A DNA stretch of 5,287 nt from Candidatus Aminicenantota bacterium (GCA_026393775.1 JAPKZM010000313.1:1-5287); one strand, 5' to 3'; positions 1 through 5,287 are shown, numbered from the stretch's first letter. The notes: generated from the letters alone by a model not told the origin. Made by a program: numbers and translations.

Positions 1-291
1 ATCCCAGGTTCCGGTGATGTCGTAATTCGTCTTGAAGACCACCAGGATCAGGACAACGGCCACGGCGGCCACGCCCACGCCGATGAGCACGTAGGGCAGG
101 ATGCTCTTTTTCGGGGCCGGGGCCGGCTTGGGTTTTGCGGCATCATAGAAGTTGGGTCCCTGCTCGGCGCTGGCGACGCCGGCCTGCTCGCTTGTTCCGG
201 CGGCGGCGACGGGCATTGCGGAAACTTGCAACAACCACATGAATGTCAAAGCCACGAACAACGCGATCCATTTTTGTTGTTTTTTGATCAT
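1..291 (-). CDS. Exported/membrane-anchored protein, N-terminal part (3' end outside window)
   Basis: The frame starts at an ATG (289-291) and stays open for 97 codons to the left edge, so the C-terminal part is missing. Residues 1 to about 31 look like a Sec signal peptide: a Lys-rich start (MIKKQQKW), a hydrophobic core around IALFVALTFMWLL, and Ala-rich candidate cleavage sites near residues 25 and 31. A low-complexity linker follows (about 32-62), ending in Pro/Lys/Ala repeats (KPKPAPAPKK). A clear transmembrane helix spans about 64-86 (ILPYVLIGVGVAAVAVVLIL). The visible part ends in YDITGTWD, which looks like the first strand of a beta-rich domain, but the family cannot be named from this stub. 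If the signal peptide is cleaved, the domain after the helix would be cytoplasmic; if it is not, the protein has two membrane helices. The start is well supported by an SD 9 nt upstream and a near-consensus promoter. It is divergent from the 529-residue gene to its right. Confidence 0.82.
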   Translation of the reverse strand, partial: MIKKQQKWIALFVALTFMWLLQVSAMPVAAAGTSEQAGVASAEQGPNFYDAAKPKPAPAPKKSILPYVLIGVGVAAVAVVLILVVFKTNYDITGTWD

Positions 292-300
292 ATTCGACAG

Positions 301-308
301 CCCTCCTT
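301..308 (-). promoter_or_regulatory. Ribosome binding site of the left-edge gene
   Basis: The minus strand reads AAGGAGGG, ending 9 nt before the ATG at 291. This near-perfect SD fixes the start codon of the partial membrane protein gene. Confidence 0.85.
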
Positions 309-323
309 AATAATATGGATATA

Positions 324-352
324 TTTATATGATTTTGTTTTTTTATTGTCAA
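324..352 (-). promoter_or_regulatory. Sigma-70-type promoter for the left-edge gene
   Basis: On the minus strand there is a perfect -35 box TTGACA (347-352), a 17-nt A/T-rich spacer (330-346), and a -10 box TATAAA (324-329, five of six matches). Transcription would start near position 317, giving a leader of about 26 nt that contains the SD at 301-308. Spacing and position are as expected for a housekeeping promoter. No operator-like inverted repeat overlaps it. Confidence 0.75.
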
Positions 353-382
353 ACCCAGGTGCGCTCCCGGTCTGGCTTAATT

Positions 383-478
383 TCCCCGTCGAAAAAACCG
401 CTGATTGATAATAAATCAGGGACGGGGACGGGCTATGAAAATGTGAAAATGGAAAAGCATCGGGGTCAGGTCTCAAAA
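383..478. repeat. Imperfect palindrome plus REP-like motifs
   Basis: TCCCCGTC (383-390) is the exact inverse of GACGGGGA (421-428). Between them CTGATT (401-406) is the inverse of AATCAG (414-419) with a 7-nt loop, so the whole can fold as a two-part hairpin with a lopsided internal loop. Overlapping GGGACGG (419-425) and GGGGACGG (424-431) follow, and then CGGGGTCAGGTCTC (461-474). Words of the type 'GGGGACGG' and 'GGGGTCAGGTCTC' are, as I recall, common in short dispersed palindromic repeats mobilised by REP-associated (Y1/IS200-like) transposases in many environmental bacteria. No transposase is present here, so this would be a non-autonomous copy or a remnant. Confidence 0.4.
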
Positions 479-514
479 ATAAACTTTCAAGGAAATCTAC
501 ATATTCATTTTAAC

Positions 515-544
515 TTGTCTAAATAGTCATGAATGCTATATATT
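515..544 (+). promoter_or_regulatory. Weak promoter-like pair, plus strand
   Basis: TTGTCT (515-520, four of six to TTGACA) and TATATT (539-544, five of six to TATAAT) are 18 nt apart in an A/T-rich patch. A transcript from here would have a leader of about 300 nt before the gene at 852. The region is A/T-rich enough for such a pair to arise by chance. Confidence 0.2.
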
Positions 545-674
545 CGAACTGATAAAGAAAGGAGCAATGGAATATTCCCGGTTGGTCAGGATGTTCTGCG
601 CGCCGCCATCATAGCCATTGAGCGAGCCTGACCTTGCCGGCCGGGGACGGATCTCCAGGTCCCGGGCACGGCGA

Positions 675-703
675 TTTAAAATCATTTTGAAAACTGCTAC
701 AAT
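675..703 (+). promoter_or_regulatory. Candidate promoter for the exported-protein gene
   Basis: TTTAAA (675-680, four of six matches to the -35 consensus) and TACAAT (698-703, five of six to the -10 consensus) are separated by 17 nt in a local A/T-rich island within GC-rich surroundings. The start site would be near 710, giving a leader of about 140 nt before the ATG at 852. The -35 box is poor, so this is only a candidate. Confidence 0.28.
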
Positions 704-836
704 ATTATTGGCAAAACCGTCGCGGTCGGATACGATCGATCTTTTTACTGAAAACGGTGCGCAAACGATGGCCGTGGCGATCCTTTTGCGCCACCGCAAA
801 GGGGCAGGGAGGGTTAACCGGGATGGTTGGAATGCC

Positions 837-844
837 AGGGAGGT
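837..844 (+). promoter_or_regulatory. Ribosome binding site that decides the start at 852
   Basis: AGGGAGGT ends 7 nt before the ATG at 852. The open frame extends upstream to an ATG at 618, but that codon has no SD and starting there would bury the signal peptide about 80 residues inside the protein. The SD plus the signal sequence directly after 852 place the start here. Confidence 0.8.
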
Positions 845-851
845 GCCGAAG

Positions 852-2441
852 ATGAATTCCTTGTATTTTTCTAAAGCTTGGAGATGCCGTCCCCGCTTCA
901 TGGTCTGGATCGCCGCCGCTGCATTATCAGCGGTGCTGTGCTGGACGGCCTGCGACCTGCATCGGCATAAAGACGACCGGCGGCCCGCCCCGGACCCCGA
1001 CGCCCTCGTCGCCAATCTCGAGGCCGACGGCTTCATCGTCCAGGAAGGCGAAATGCGCCGCATAGACATATTGAAGCTGTGCAGCCTGGGCTATCTCAAA
1101 TATTGCTTCGGCAACAACGCCGGATTTCCCTACCTCGCCCACCTGCTGCCGCCGGCGCCGAACCAGTTCCCGTCGCAGGGGCAAAAGCCCCCGGTAGACT
1201 TTGACCCGAACAATCCGGACAACGCCGTGGCCAACCCCGATTTCGCCCCACCGGGAATTTCCTACAAGCTGAGGCCGGACGAAGCGATCATCATGGTCGG
1301 ACGAACCCCCCCGCATGCCCGCTACTTCAGCTATCGCAGTTACGTGGGCTTCGTCGGCAACAAGGCGGGAAAGGACTACAGTTCGGTGTTCACCACCGGC
1401 AACGACACGGTGGGGTATTACCACCGGGTGTTCGCCAGCCTGGGTGATCCGCTCAACCACCTGACCGCCTGGACGGAAGGCACGCCCGAGGGCGAACACG
1501 GGGACCCGTTCGACAGCGTCATTGCCGTGATCACCTGCTCGGACAGAAAGATCAACCACCGCATCCGCCGGGCGCTCGTTCCCGCCGGCTATCCGGACTC
1601 GCTGATCAACGACGACGTCATCCCTTCCAGCCTGGTCGGCATGGGCCTGGAAAAGGGGAAGGATACATTCCTGTTCATCACCCGCGCCTCGCTTTGGGAA
1701 GACGAGGCGGCGGGCAAGGCGTTCCTTGATGAGACGCAAAAATATGTCCGGGTATTCCGGGTCACGCCTCGGCTGCAGCCGCCGCTTGATCCCTTCCCGG
1801 TCCCGACGCTGCGCCGGCGCGGGACCGGTGTTTCCGAATACCAGATCGTCCCCGACGCCGCCGCCGGCCTGGAATCCTTGCGCGCGGCCATCCTGGCTCG
1901 CTACGGCGCCGGGCACGATTACCGCGAGCTGTCGACGGACATCTGGCTGCCCGAGGGCTTCACCGGCCTCGCCCAGGACATCGACGTCCTGGCGGAAGAC
2001 CGCGACACGACCTACCTGAAAACGGCCGGTTTCCAATTCCGCGACGATGACGATTTCATCATCGTCTACGGCATCAACCACGAAACGACGGCAAAAGGGA
2101 TCTATTGCAATTTCAGCTTCTACGGCGCCGAGCTGCTCAACGGCGTCGCCGGCGCCAACAGCTCCATGTTCTCCGGAACGGCCGCCGATTTGTTCCCGCC
2201 CGGTTACGCCCATTCCCGCTATTACTACGCATACAAGGTCGCCCGCCGCCCGGCAACCGATGGCGAGCCTTGCGTCGTGGTGCCGAAGAGCACGGACAAC
2301 CCGGAGGGGCATGCGTTCGGGGTCGACAACGGCCGCGACGCGTTCATCGCCTTCCGCTGCTATATCGAGAAACCGACGCGGATCGGACCGGCCCATTTCG
2401 AGTTGATCTACGACCGCGCCATCCATTTCCAGAAGCACTGA
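852..2441 (+). CDS. Exported protein of unrecognised family (529 aa)
   Basis: I do not recognise the family. The N-terminus is a Sec-type signal: a basic segment (residues 8-15, KAWRCRPR) and a hydrophobic core (about 16-33, FMVWIAAAALSAVLCWTA) ending at C34-D35. WTA-C is not a canonical lipobox because Trp sits at -3, so a lipoprotein is possible but unsure; simple secretion is the alternative. A Pro/Asp-rich stretch (about 45-50, and again 99-135) surrounds a short segment with two cysteines (C77, C85). Two better-structured blocks follow: about 136-305, with PDEAIIMVGRTPPHARYFSY and TAWTEGTPEGE, and about 325-529, with DDFIIVYGINHETTAKG, FPPGYAHSRYYYAYKV and a C-terminal beta-like FELIYDRAIHF. 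Mature cysteines C77, C85, C229, C419, C474 and C503 could form disulfides outside the cytoplasm. The 'PPHARYFSYRSY' phrase vaguely recalls the 'ARYWS' region of DUF1254/DUF1214 proteins, but the rest does not match from memory. Codon use is strongly GC-ending, unlike the operon to its right. The gene stands alone. Confidence 0.85.
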   Translation: MNSLYFSKAWRCRPRFMVWIAAAALSAVLCWTACDLHRHKDDRRPAPDPDALVANLEADGFIVQEGEMRRIDILKLCSLGYLKYCFGNNAGFPYLAHLLPPAPNQFPSQGQKPPVDFDPNNPDNAVANPDFAPPGISYKLRPDEAIIMVGRTPPHARYFSYRSYVGFVGNKAGKDYSSVFTTGNDTVGYYHRVFASLGDPLNHLTAWTEGTPEGEHGDPFDSVIAVITCSDRKINHRIRRALVPAGYPDSLINDDVIPSSLVGMGLEKGKDTFLFITRASLWEDEAAGKAFLDETQKYVRVFRVTPRLQPPLDPFPVPTLRRRGTGVSEYQIVPDAAAGLESLRAAILARYGAGHDYRELSTDIWLPEGFTGLAQDIDVLAEDRDTTYLKTAGFQFRDDDDFIIVYGINHETTAKGIYCNFSFYGAELLNGVAGANSSMFSGTAADLFPPGYAHSRYYYAYKVARRPATDGEPCVVVPKSTDNPEGHAFGVDNGRDAFIAFRCYIEKPTRIGPAHFELIYDRAIHFQKH

Positions 2442-2468
2442 TAGAAGGCGAATTGCAATCGATACCTT

Positions 2469-2538
2469 AGGGACGGATTGTAAAAACGTAAAAACTAGTG
2501 GTTGTCTGCAAATCGGATGAAGCCAGGGGACGGTCCCC
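2469..2538. repeat. Second cluster of GGGACGG-type repeat motifs
   Basis: AGGGACGG (2469-2476) and AGGGGACGGTCCCCT (2525-2539) lie in the gap between convergent genes. CGTAAAAA (2487-2494) and its inverse TTTTTACG (2547-2554) enclose the second motif. The shared core with the cluster at 419-431 suggests the same short dispersed repeat family, though the words are short and GC-rich. Confidence 0.35.
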
Positions 2539-2551
2539 TTATGATTTTTTT
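2525..2551 (+). terminator. Possible Rho-independent terminator of the exported-protein gene
   Basis: AGGGGA (2525-2530) pairs with TCCCCT (2534-2539) around a CGG loop. Five bases later comes a run of seven T (2545-2551). It lies 84 nt after the stop codon at 2441. The offset between stem and T-run is longer than ideal, and the same palindrome may be part of a dispersed repeat. On the minus strand no T-run follows, so it would not serve the convergent operon in the same way. Confidence 0.4.
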
Positions 2552-2578
2552 ACGCTTCGATCTGGCTGATGCCAAGCT

Positions 2579-3514
2579 TTACTTTGCCACGGTTATGACC
2601 ACGTTTCCCTTTTTGTGCCCCATGTCGACAGAGCGGTGCGCCTCGACGATCCGCTCCAGCGGATAGGTCCTGTCGATGACCGACCGTATCTTCCCCGCCT
2701 CGATGAGCGATTTGAGGAAAACCAGGTCTTCTGTTTTAATGATTGCTGAACCATGAGCGTCATGGGCGGACAGAAAAATTCCTTTTTTCTTCAGCGTTCT
2801 TTTGCTGCGCGAGCGTGAAGCCTTGGCTACGGCATCGAAAATGAAATCGTACTTCTCGCTGCCTGCGGTAAAATCGGTTGTGGTGTAATCAATTACCTTG
2901 TCGGCTCCCAGGGATTTTACCAGTTCCAAATTAACGGTGCTGCAAACCCCAGTGACTTCCGCTCCGAAATATTTGGCAAGCTGCACCGCGAAAGTGCCTA
3001 AACTCCCGGAGGCTCCATAGATAAGGACTTTTTGTCCGCGCCGGATATGTCCGCTTCTCATATACCTCAACGCGGTCAACGCCCCGCCGGTGGCGGCGGC
3101 GGCCTCCTCGAAGGTCATATTGACGGGCTTCAACGCCACCAGACCCTCTTCCGCCCTGGCGCCGTTTTCAGGCAGGCATTTGTACTCGGCATAAGCGCCG
3201 AAACCAAAACCGACAAATGAAAAAACTTGGTCGCCTTTCTTGAAGCGGGTCACGTCCCTGCCCAGCGCTTCAATTTCCCCGGCCAGCTCCATCCCGAGCA
3301 CGGCCCTTTTCGGTTTTCTGATGCCCAGGTATATCCTGGCCGGGAGCCACTGCCAGAAAGGAACCGTGAAGCTCCGCATCCTGACGTCTCCCCTGGCTAC
3401 GGTTGTCGCGTATACTTTTACCAGCACTTCGTTGTCTTTGGGAACGGGCTTTTCCACCTCTGTGAGCTTAAGGACCTCCGGCGGCCCATATTTTGTGCAT
3501 ACAATCGCTTTCAT
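2579..3514 (-). CDS. Zinc-independent MDR oxidoreductase, distal paralogue (311 aa)
   Basis: This is a medium-chain dehydrogenase/reductase of the quinone-oxidoreductase-like branch, expected to use NAD(P)H in the cytoplasm to reduce a carbonyl, enone or quinone; the substrate is unknown. The GroES-like N-terminal domain covers about 1-130 (MKAIVCTKYGPPEVLKL, then ELAGEIEALGRDVTRFKKGDQVF at 76-98). The Rossmann domain covers about 130-280, with the nucleotide-binding GASGSLG at 167-173 and LGADKVIDY at 202-210. The Cys cluster of the structural zinc loop and the usual catalytic zinc ligands are absent. It aligns along its whole length with the 334-residue gene just upstream, about half the residues being identical by eye, but differs by an 8-residue deletion near 50, a 6-residue insertion (about 119-124), and a 19-residue deletion between residues 245 and 261. 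The ATG at 3514 overlaps the upstream TGA by one base (TGATG). A TTG three bases earlier is an alternative start but fits less well. It is last in the operon. Confidence 0.92.
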   Translation of the reverse strand: MKAIVCTKYGPPEVLKLTEVEKPVPKDNEVLVKVYATTVARGDVRMRSFTVPFWQWLPARIYLGIRKPKRAVLGMELAGEIEALGRDVTRFKKGDQVFSFVGFGFGAYAEYKCLPENGARAEEGLVALKPVNMTFEEAAAATGGALTALRYMRSGHIRRGQKVLIYGASGSLGTFAVQLAKYFGAEVTGVCSTVNLELVKSLGADKVIDYTTTDFTAGSEKYDFIFDAVAKASRSRSKRTLKKKGIFLSAHDAHGSAIIKTEDLVFLKSLIEAGKIRSVIDRTYPLERIVEAHRSVDMGHKKGNVVITVAK

Positions 3515-4518
3515 CAATGTTCCTCCAAAGTAATGACCACATTTCCTTTTTTATGTCCTTGTTCGACATAGCGGTGTGCCTCGGCAGCCTGTGCCAGCGG
3601 AAAGCATTTGTCTATGACCGTTTTGATCTTCCCCACCTCGATGAGTTCTTTGATGAAAACCAGATCTTCGGCTTTTTCGCCTGACAGCGCGCAAATGACT
3701 TTCTTGCTGCTGAACAAAGAAGTCCATAGCATCTGCCAAAGCTGTTTCATCTTGAAACTGACCAGAAGACAGCGCCCGTTCGGCTTGAGCGTGCGCTTAA
3801 CGCGTGCAAACGAGCTCTTGCCCAGGATGTCAAAAATGAAATCATAGGTCTCAGCACCGTCGGTAAAATCCTCCTGGGTGTAGTCGATGACCTTCTCCGC
3901 CCCCAGGGATTTCACGTATTCCAGTCTCGGGGTGCTGCATACCCCGGTCACTTTTGCCCCGAAGTGCGACTTGGCAAGCTGCACCACAAAAGGACCGATC
4001 CCTCCGGAAGCTCCATTAACCAGGACTCTCTGCCCGGGCCGGAGATCGACTTTCCTGAGCAGGTTCAAGGCCATGATCGCCCCGTAAGGAACGGCGGCGG
4101 CTTGCTCAAAGGTCATGTTGGCCGGTTTTGGCGCCAGCACCCCATTTTCAGGCATGCACAGATACTCGGCGTAGGCGCCCATGCTTTGGCCGCGATAGCC
4201 GAAAACCCGGTCGCCTTTCCTGAATTTTTTTACATCCCTGCCGAGCGCTTCAATTTCCCCGGCAAACTCGCTCCCCAGTCTGGTTATCTTCGGTTTTCCG
4301 AAGCCAAAATACAGCTTCGCGAAGAGCCAGAAGAGGAACGGCATGTGGAATTTTTTGGGAGAGACCGCCTTCAAGTTCCGCACTAAGGTGTCCCCGAAAC
4401 TGACGGGGGTCGCATGGATTTTTATCAGTATTTCTTTGTCTTTTGGGACTGGTTTTTCCACTTCCTTGAGCTGAAGAACATCGGGTGATCCGTATTTTGT
4501 GATTACAATTGCTTTCAT
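3514..4518 (-). CDS. Zinc-independent MDR oxidoreductase, proximal paralogue (334 aa)
   Basis: This belongs to the same MDR quinone-oxidoreductase-like family (NAD(P)H-dependent reduction, cytoplasmic, substrate unknown); 334 residues is a normal length. The GroES-like domain covers about 1-130, including KPVPKDKEILIKI (22-34) and EFAGEIEALGRDVKKFRKGDRVFG (84-107). The Rossmann core follows, with NGASGGIG at 168-175, VQLAKSHFGAKVTGVCST at 179-196 and SLGAEKVIDY at 204-213. The conserved tail is GHKKGNVVIT (321-330). Zinc-binding cysteines are absent. Residues about 255-282, rich in Trp, Leu and Lys, correspond to the variable segment that is largely deleted in the distal copy. I place the start at the ATG at 4518 rather than at an in-frame ATG 36 nt upstream (4554). 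Residue 1 then begins the family's typical MKAI, the SD GGGAGGA lies 7 nt before it, and the start overlaps the upstream stop as ATGA. It is the middle gene of the operon, translationally coupled on both sides. Confidence 0.93.
   Translation of the reverse strand: MKAIVITKYGSPDVLQLKEVEKPVPKDKEILIKIHATPVSFGDTLVRNLKAVSPKKFHMPFLFWLFAKLYFGFGKPKITRLGSEFAGEIEALGRDVKKFRKGDRVFGYRGQSMGAYAEYLCMPENGVLAPKPANMTFEQAAAVPYGAIMALNLLRKVDLRPGQRVLVNGASGGIGPFVVQLAKSHFGAKVTGVCSTPRLEYVKSLGAEKVIDYTQEDFTDGAETYDFIFDILGKSSFARVKRTLKPNGRCLLVSFKMKQLWQMLWTSLFSSKKVICALSGEKAEDLVFIKELIEVGKIKTVIDKCFPLAQAAEAHRYVEQGHKKGNVVITLEEH
3521..3526 (-). promoter_or_regulatory. Ribosome binding site of the distal MDR gene
   Basis: GGAGGA on the minus strand lies 6 nt before the ATG at 3514, inside the last codons of the preceding gene. 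It supports ATG rather than the TTG at 3517 as start, and allows re-initiation at the TGATG junction. Confidence 0.8.
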
Positions 4519-5138
4519 TTTAATATCCTCCCTTTTTTTGCACGAGCAAAACAAAAATCACAATAAGCATCCCCTCCGGCAATCGTCATTGGCCTTTGCC
4601 ACAATAAATCAGGTGACATATTTCCGTAGATCAAATCATCCACATGGCAAAATGAGGCGGTTAATTCCGGCGCACCGTATTTGGACAGGATATCATGATA
4701 AAAACAGCTTTTCATATTAAAACGAATGGCTTTCTTATCGTTCTGGATCCATTCTATTTTCCAGCCTTCGGGAGGGTAGGGTCGCATGGCGCGTTTAATG
4801 AATAGTCTCAAGAGAGGATATATGAATGGAAGACGTCCGAGCTTTTTCATCTTTTTGACATTATCAGAAAACAATTGTTCGAATGCGTGATCAATTGACA
4901 TTAAAGCACTTTCCTGTGATTCACCGCTTTCTTTGAGGATCTGGTAAAAGGCAAGCCCGGGAAGAATGCCTTCGCTCAAATGCAACCGCAGAAATTGATT
5001 TTGGGGAAGATCGTGATTAGCATAAAGGTCACGATACCTCGCAAAAACCCGCTCGTATTTTTCCTTGCCAATGATCGCTAACAAAGGGGGGAAGAAGTGT
5101 TTTGACATGGGAATTTCTATTTTTGAATCCTGAGACAT
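4515..5138 (-). CDS. L-2-amino-thiazoline-4-carboxylate hydrolase family protein (207 aa)
   Basis: The C-terminal half matches my memory of the ATC hydrolase family (Pfam ATC_hydrolase): C145-x-Y147, then GAPEL (155-159), FC-x-VDDL-x-YGN (163-173), then an Arg (182), an Ala-Gly-Gly turn (187-189) and CDF (193-195). The founding members open the thiazoline ring of L-2-amino-thiazoline-4-carboxylate to give N-carbamoyl-L-cysteine. Many relatives in anaerobes are uncharacterised, so the substrate should not be assumed. The N-terminal half (about 11-115) is predicted mostly helical and there is no signal peptide, so it is likely cytoplasmic. The start at 5138 has an SD 6 nt upstream; a second ATG at 5108 has none. 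Its TGA overlaps the next start by 4 nt (ATGA), making it the first assured gene of a three-gene operon with two reductases. Its base composition is the most A/T-rich of the window, which may point to separate origin. Confidence 0.87.
   Translation of the reverse strand: MSQDSKIEIPMSKHFFPPLLAIIGKEKYERVFARYRDLYANHDLPQNQFLRLHLSEGILPGLAFYQILKESGESQESALMSIDHAFEQLFSDNVKKMKKLGRLPFIYPLLRLFIKRAMRPYPPEGWKIEWIQNDKKAIRFNMKSCFYHDILSKYGAPELTASFCHVDDLIYGNMSPDLLWQRPMTIAGGDAYCDFCFARAKKGRILK
4526..4532 (-). promoter_or_regulatory. Ribosome binding site of the proximal MDR gene
   Basis: GGGAGGA on the minus strand ends 7 nt before the ATG at 4518 and sits within the final codons of the hydrolase-family gene. 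It decides the start in favour of 4518 over 4554. Confidence 0.85.
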
Positions 5139-5144
5139 TTTTGA

Positions 5145-5150
5145 CTCCTT
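5145..5150 (-). promoter_or_regulatory. Ribosome binding site of the hydrolase-family gene
   Basis: AAGGAG on the minus strand lies 6 nt before the ATG at 5138, supporting the full 207-residue product. Confidence 0.8.
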
Positions 5151-5214
5151 TAATGAGCGTTTAAGATTATTCTAAGACTTGGCCATCACGAACATTACTG
5201 CTTTGTTTTGTTTC

Positions 5215-5264
5215 CCAGAAGAGTCGCTTCCGGCTGAGTCAAGAAGCGCGCCTGGTTTTTTTTT
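5215..5264 (+). terminator. Terminator-like hairpin with T9 tail, no obvious gene in front
   Basis: CGCTTC (5225-5230) pairs with GAAGCG (5243-5248). An outer CCAG (5215-5218) can pair with CTGG (5252-5255) across a 6/3 internal loop, and nine T (5256-5264) follow at once. The layout is that of an intrinsic terminator reading left to right, but the only gene nearby runs the other way. The inner loop of 12 nt makes the stem weak. It could end a small or antisense transcript, or be part of a repeat. Confidence 0.28.
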
Positions 5265-5287
5265 ATTGAATTCGTAGAGCCCCGGCC

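Larger units (their letters stand above)
353..851. other. Intergenic stretch without a convincing gene
   Basis: This gap of about 500 bases separates two divergent genes. It holds an imperfect palindrome and GGGGACGG-type motifs (383-478), an A/T-rich part (about 476-560) with a weak promoter-like pair, and a more GC-rich part (about 565-850) with no stop in one plus frame (from 618) or in one minus frame (down to 536). Neither open frame has a usable SD at its own start, and neither translation resembles a protein family I recognise. An AAGGAG at 559-564 lies only 2 nt before an ATG (567) that opens a 15-codon frame; the spacing is too short for efficient initiation. The stretch is best read as non-coding or as decayed sequence. 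Confidence 0.5.

Noticed and set aside
567..614. Fifteen-codon leader-peptide-like frame after AAGGAG
   Set aside because: The SD is only 2 nt from the ATG, and the frame shows no attenuator-like codon run or following alternative hairpins.
618..851. N-terminal extension of the exported protein to an upstream ATG at 618
   Set aside because: There is no SD at 618, it would bury the signal sequence, and a strong SD lies 7 nt before the ATG at 852.
927..2438. Long open frame of about 500 codons on the minus strand opposite the exported-protein gene
   Set aside because: It is the antisense shadow of a GC-rich gene. It has no SD, and its translation is biased to Val, Arg, Gly and Asp with no recognisable domain, whereas the plus gene has a signal peptide and an SD.
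2563..2574. TGGC/GCCA hairpin just after the operon's last stop as its terminator
   Set aside because: The stem is only 4 bp and no T-run follows it on the minus strand.
4519..4554. Twelve-residue N-terminal extension of the proximal MDR protein
   Set aside because: The family starts at MKAI, the SD at 4526-4532 lies inside the extension, and the ATGA overlap fits a start at 4518.
5169..5174. TAGAAT as -10 box for the operon
   Set aside because: No acceptable -35 box lies 16-18 nt upstream, and the site overlaps the stop codon of a possible upstream gene, so the operon promoter may be outside the window.

Overview
The window looks like a piece of a bacterial chromosome: every gene has a strong Shine-Dalgarno (SD) site, one promoter is close to sigma-70 consensus, and gene spacing is compact where genes share a strand. 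The base composition is mixed. By eye, the left gene block is roughly 60% GC or more, and the right operon falls to about 45-50%. The organism cannot be fixed from this alone. The left-edge envelope protein (signal peptide, Pro/Lys linker, one membrane helix, then an 'ITGTW' start of a domain) and the GGGGACGG-type intergenic repeats resemble what I know from uncultured anaerobes such as Candidatus Aminicenantes; that is a low-confidence inference.

Layout. Positions 1-291 (minus) hold the N-terminal 97 codons of a secreted or membrane protein that runs off the left edge. It has an SD and a TTGACA-17-TATAAA promoter. Positions about 353-851 hold no convincing gene. They contain an imperfect palindrome, GGGGACGG-type repeat motifs, weak promoter candidates, and a segment that is open in both directions. 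Positions 852-2441 (plus) encode a 529-residue exported protein of unrecognised family. Its start is set by a good SD, well inside a longer open frame. A short convergent gap (2442-2578) contains a 15-bp palindrome followed by a T-run.

Positions 2579-5138 (minus) form a tight three-gene operon, read right to left. The first gene encodes an L-2-amino-thiazoline-4-carboxylate (ATC) hydrolase-family protein. It is followed, through a 4-nt ATGA overlap, by a zinc-independent MDR oxidoreductase. That is followed, through a 1-nt TGATG overlap, by a second, paralogous MDR oxidoreductase. The two reductases are a diverged tandem duplication; the distal copy has lost about 19 residues near its C-terminal part. 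The overlaps imply translational coupling and a shared function, perhaps a small hydrolase plus reductase pathway whose substrate cannot be read from sequence.

The most interesting material is the coupled hydrolase/twin-reductase operon, the unassigned exported protein, the repeat-rich non-coding stretches, and the hairpin/open-frame region at the right edge. I found no CRISPR array, tRNA, rRNA or intact transposase.
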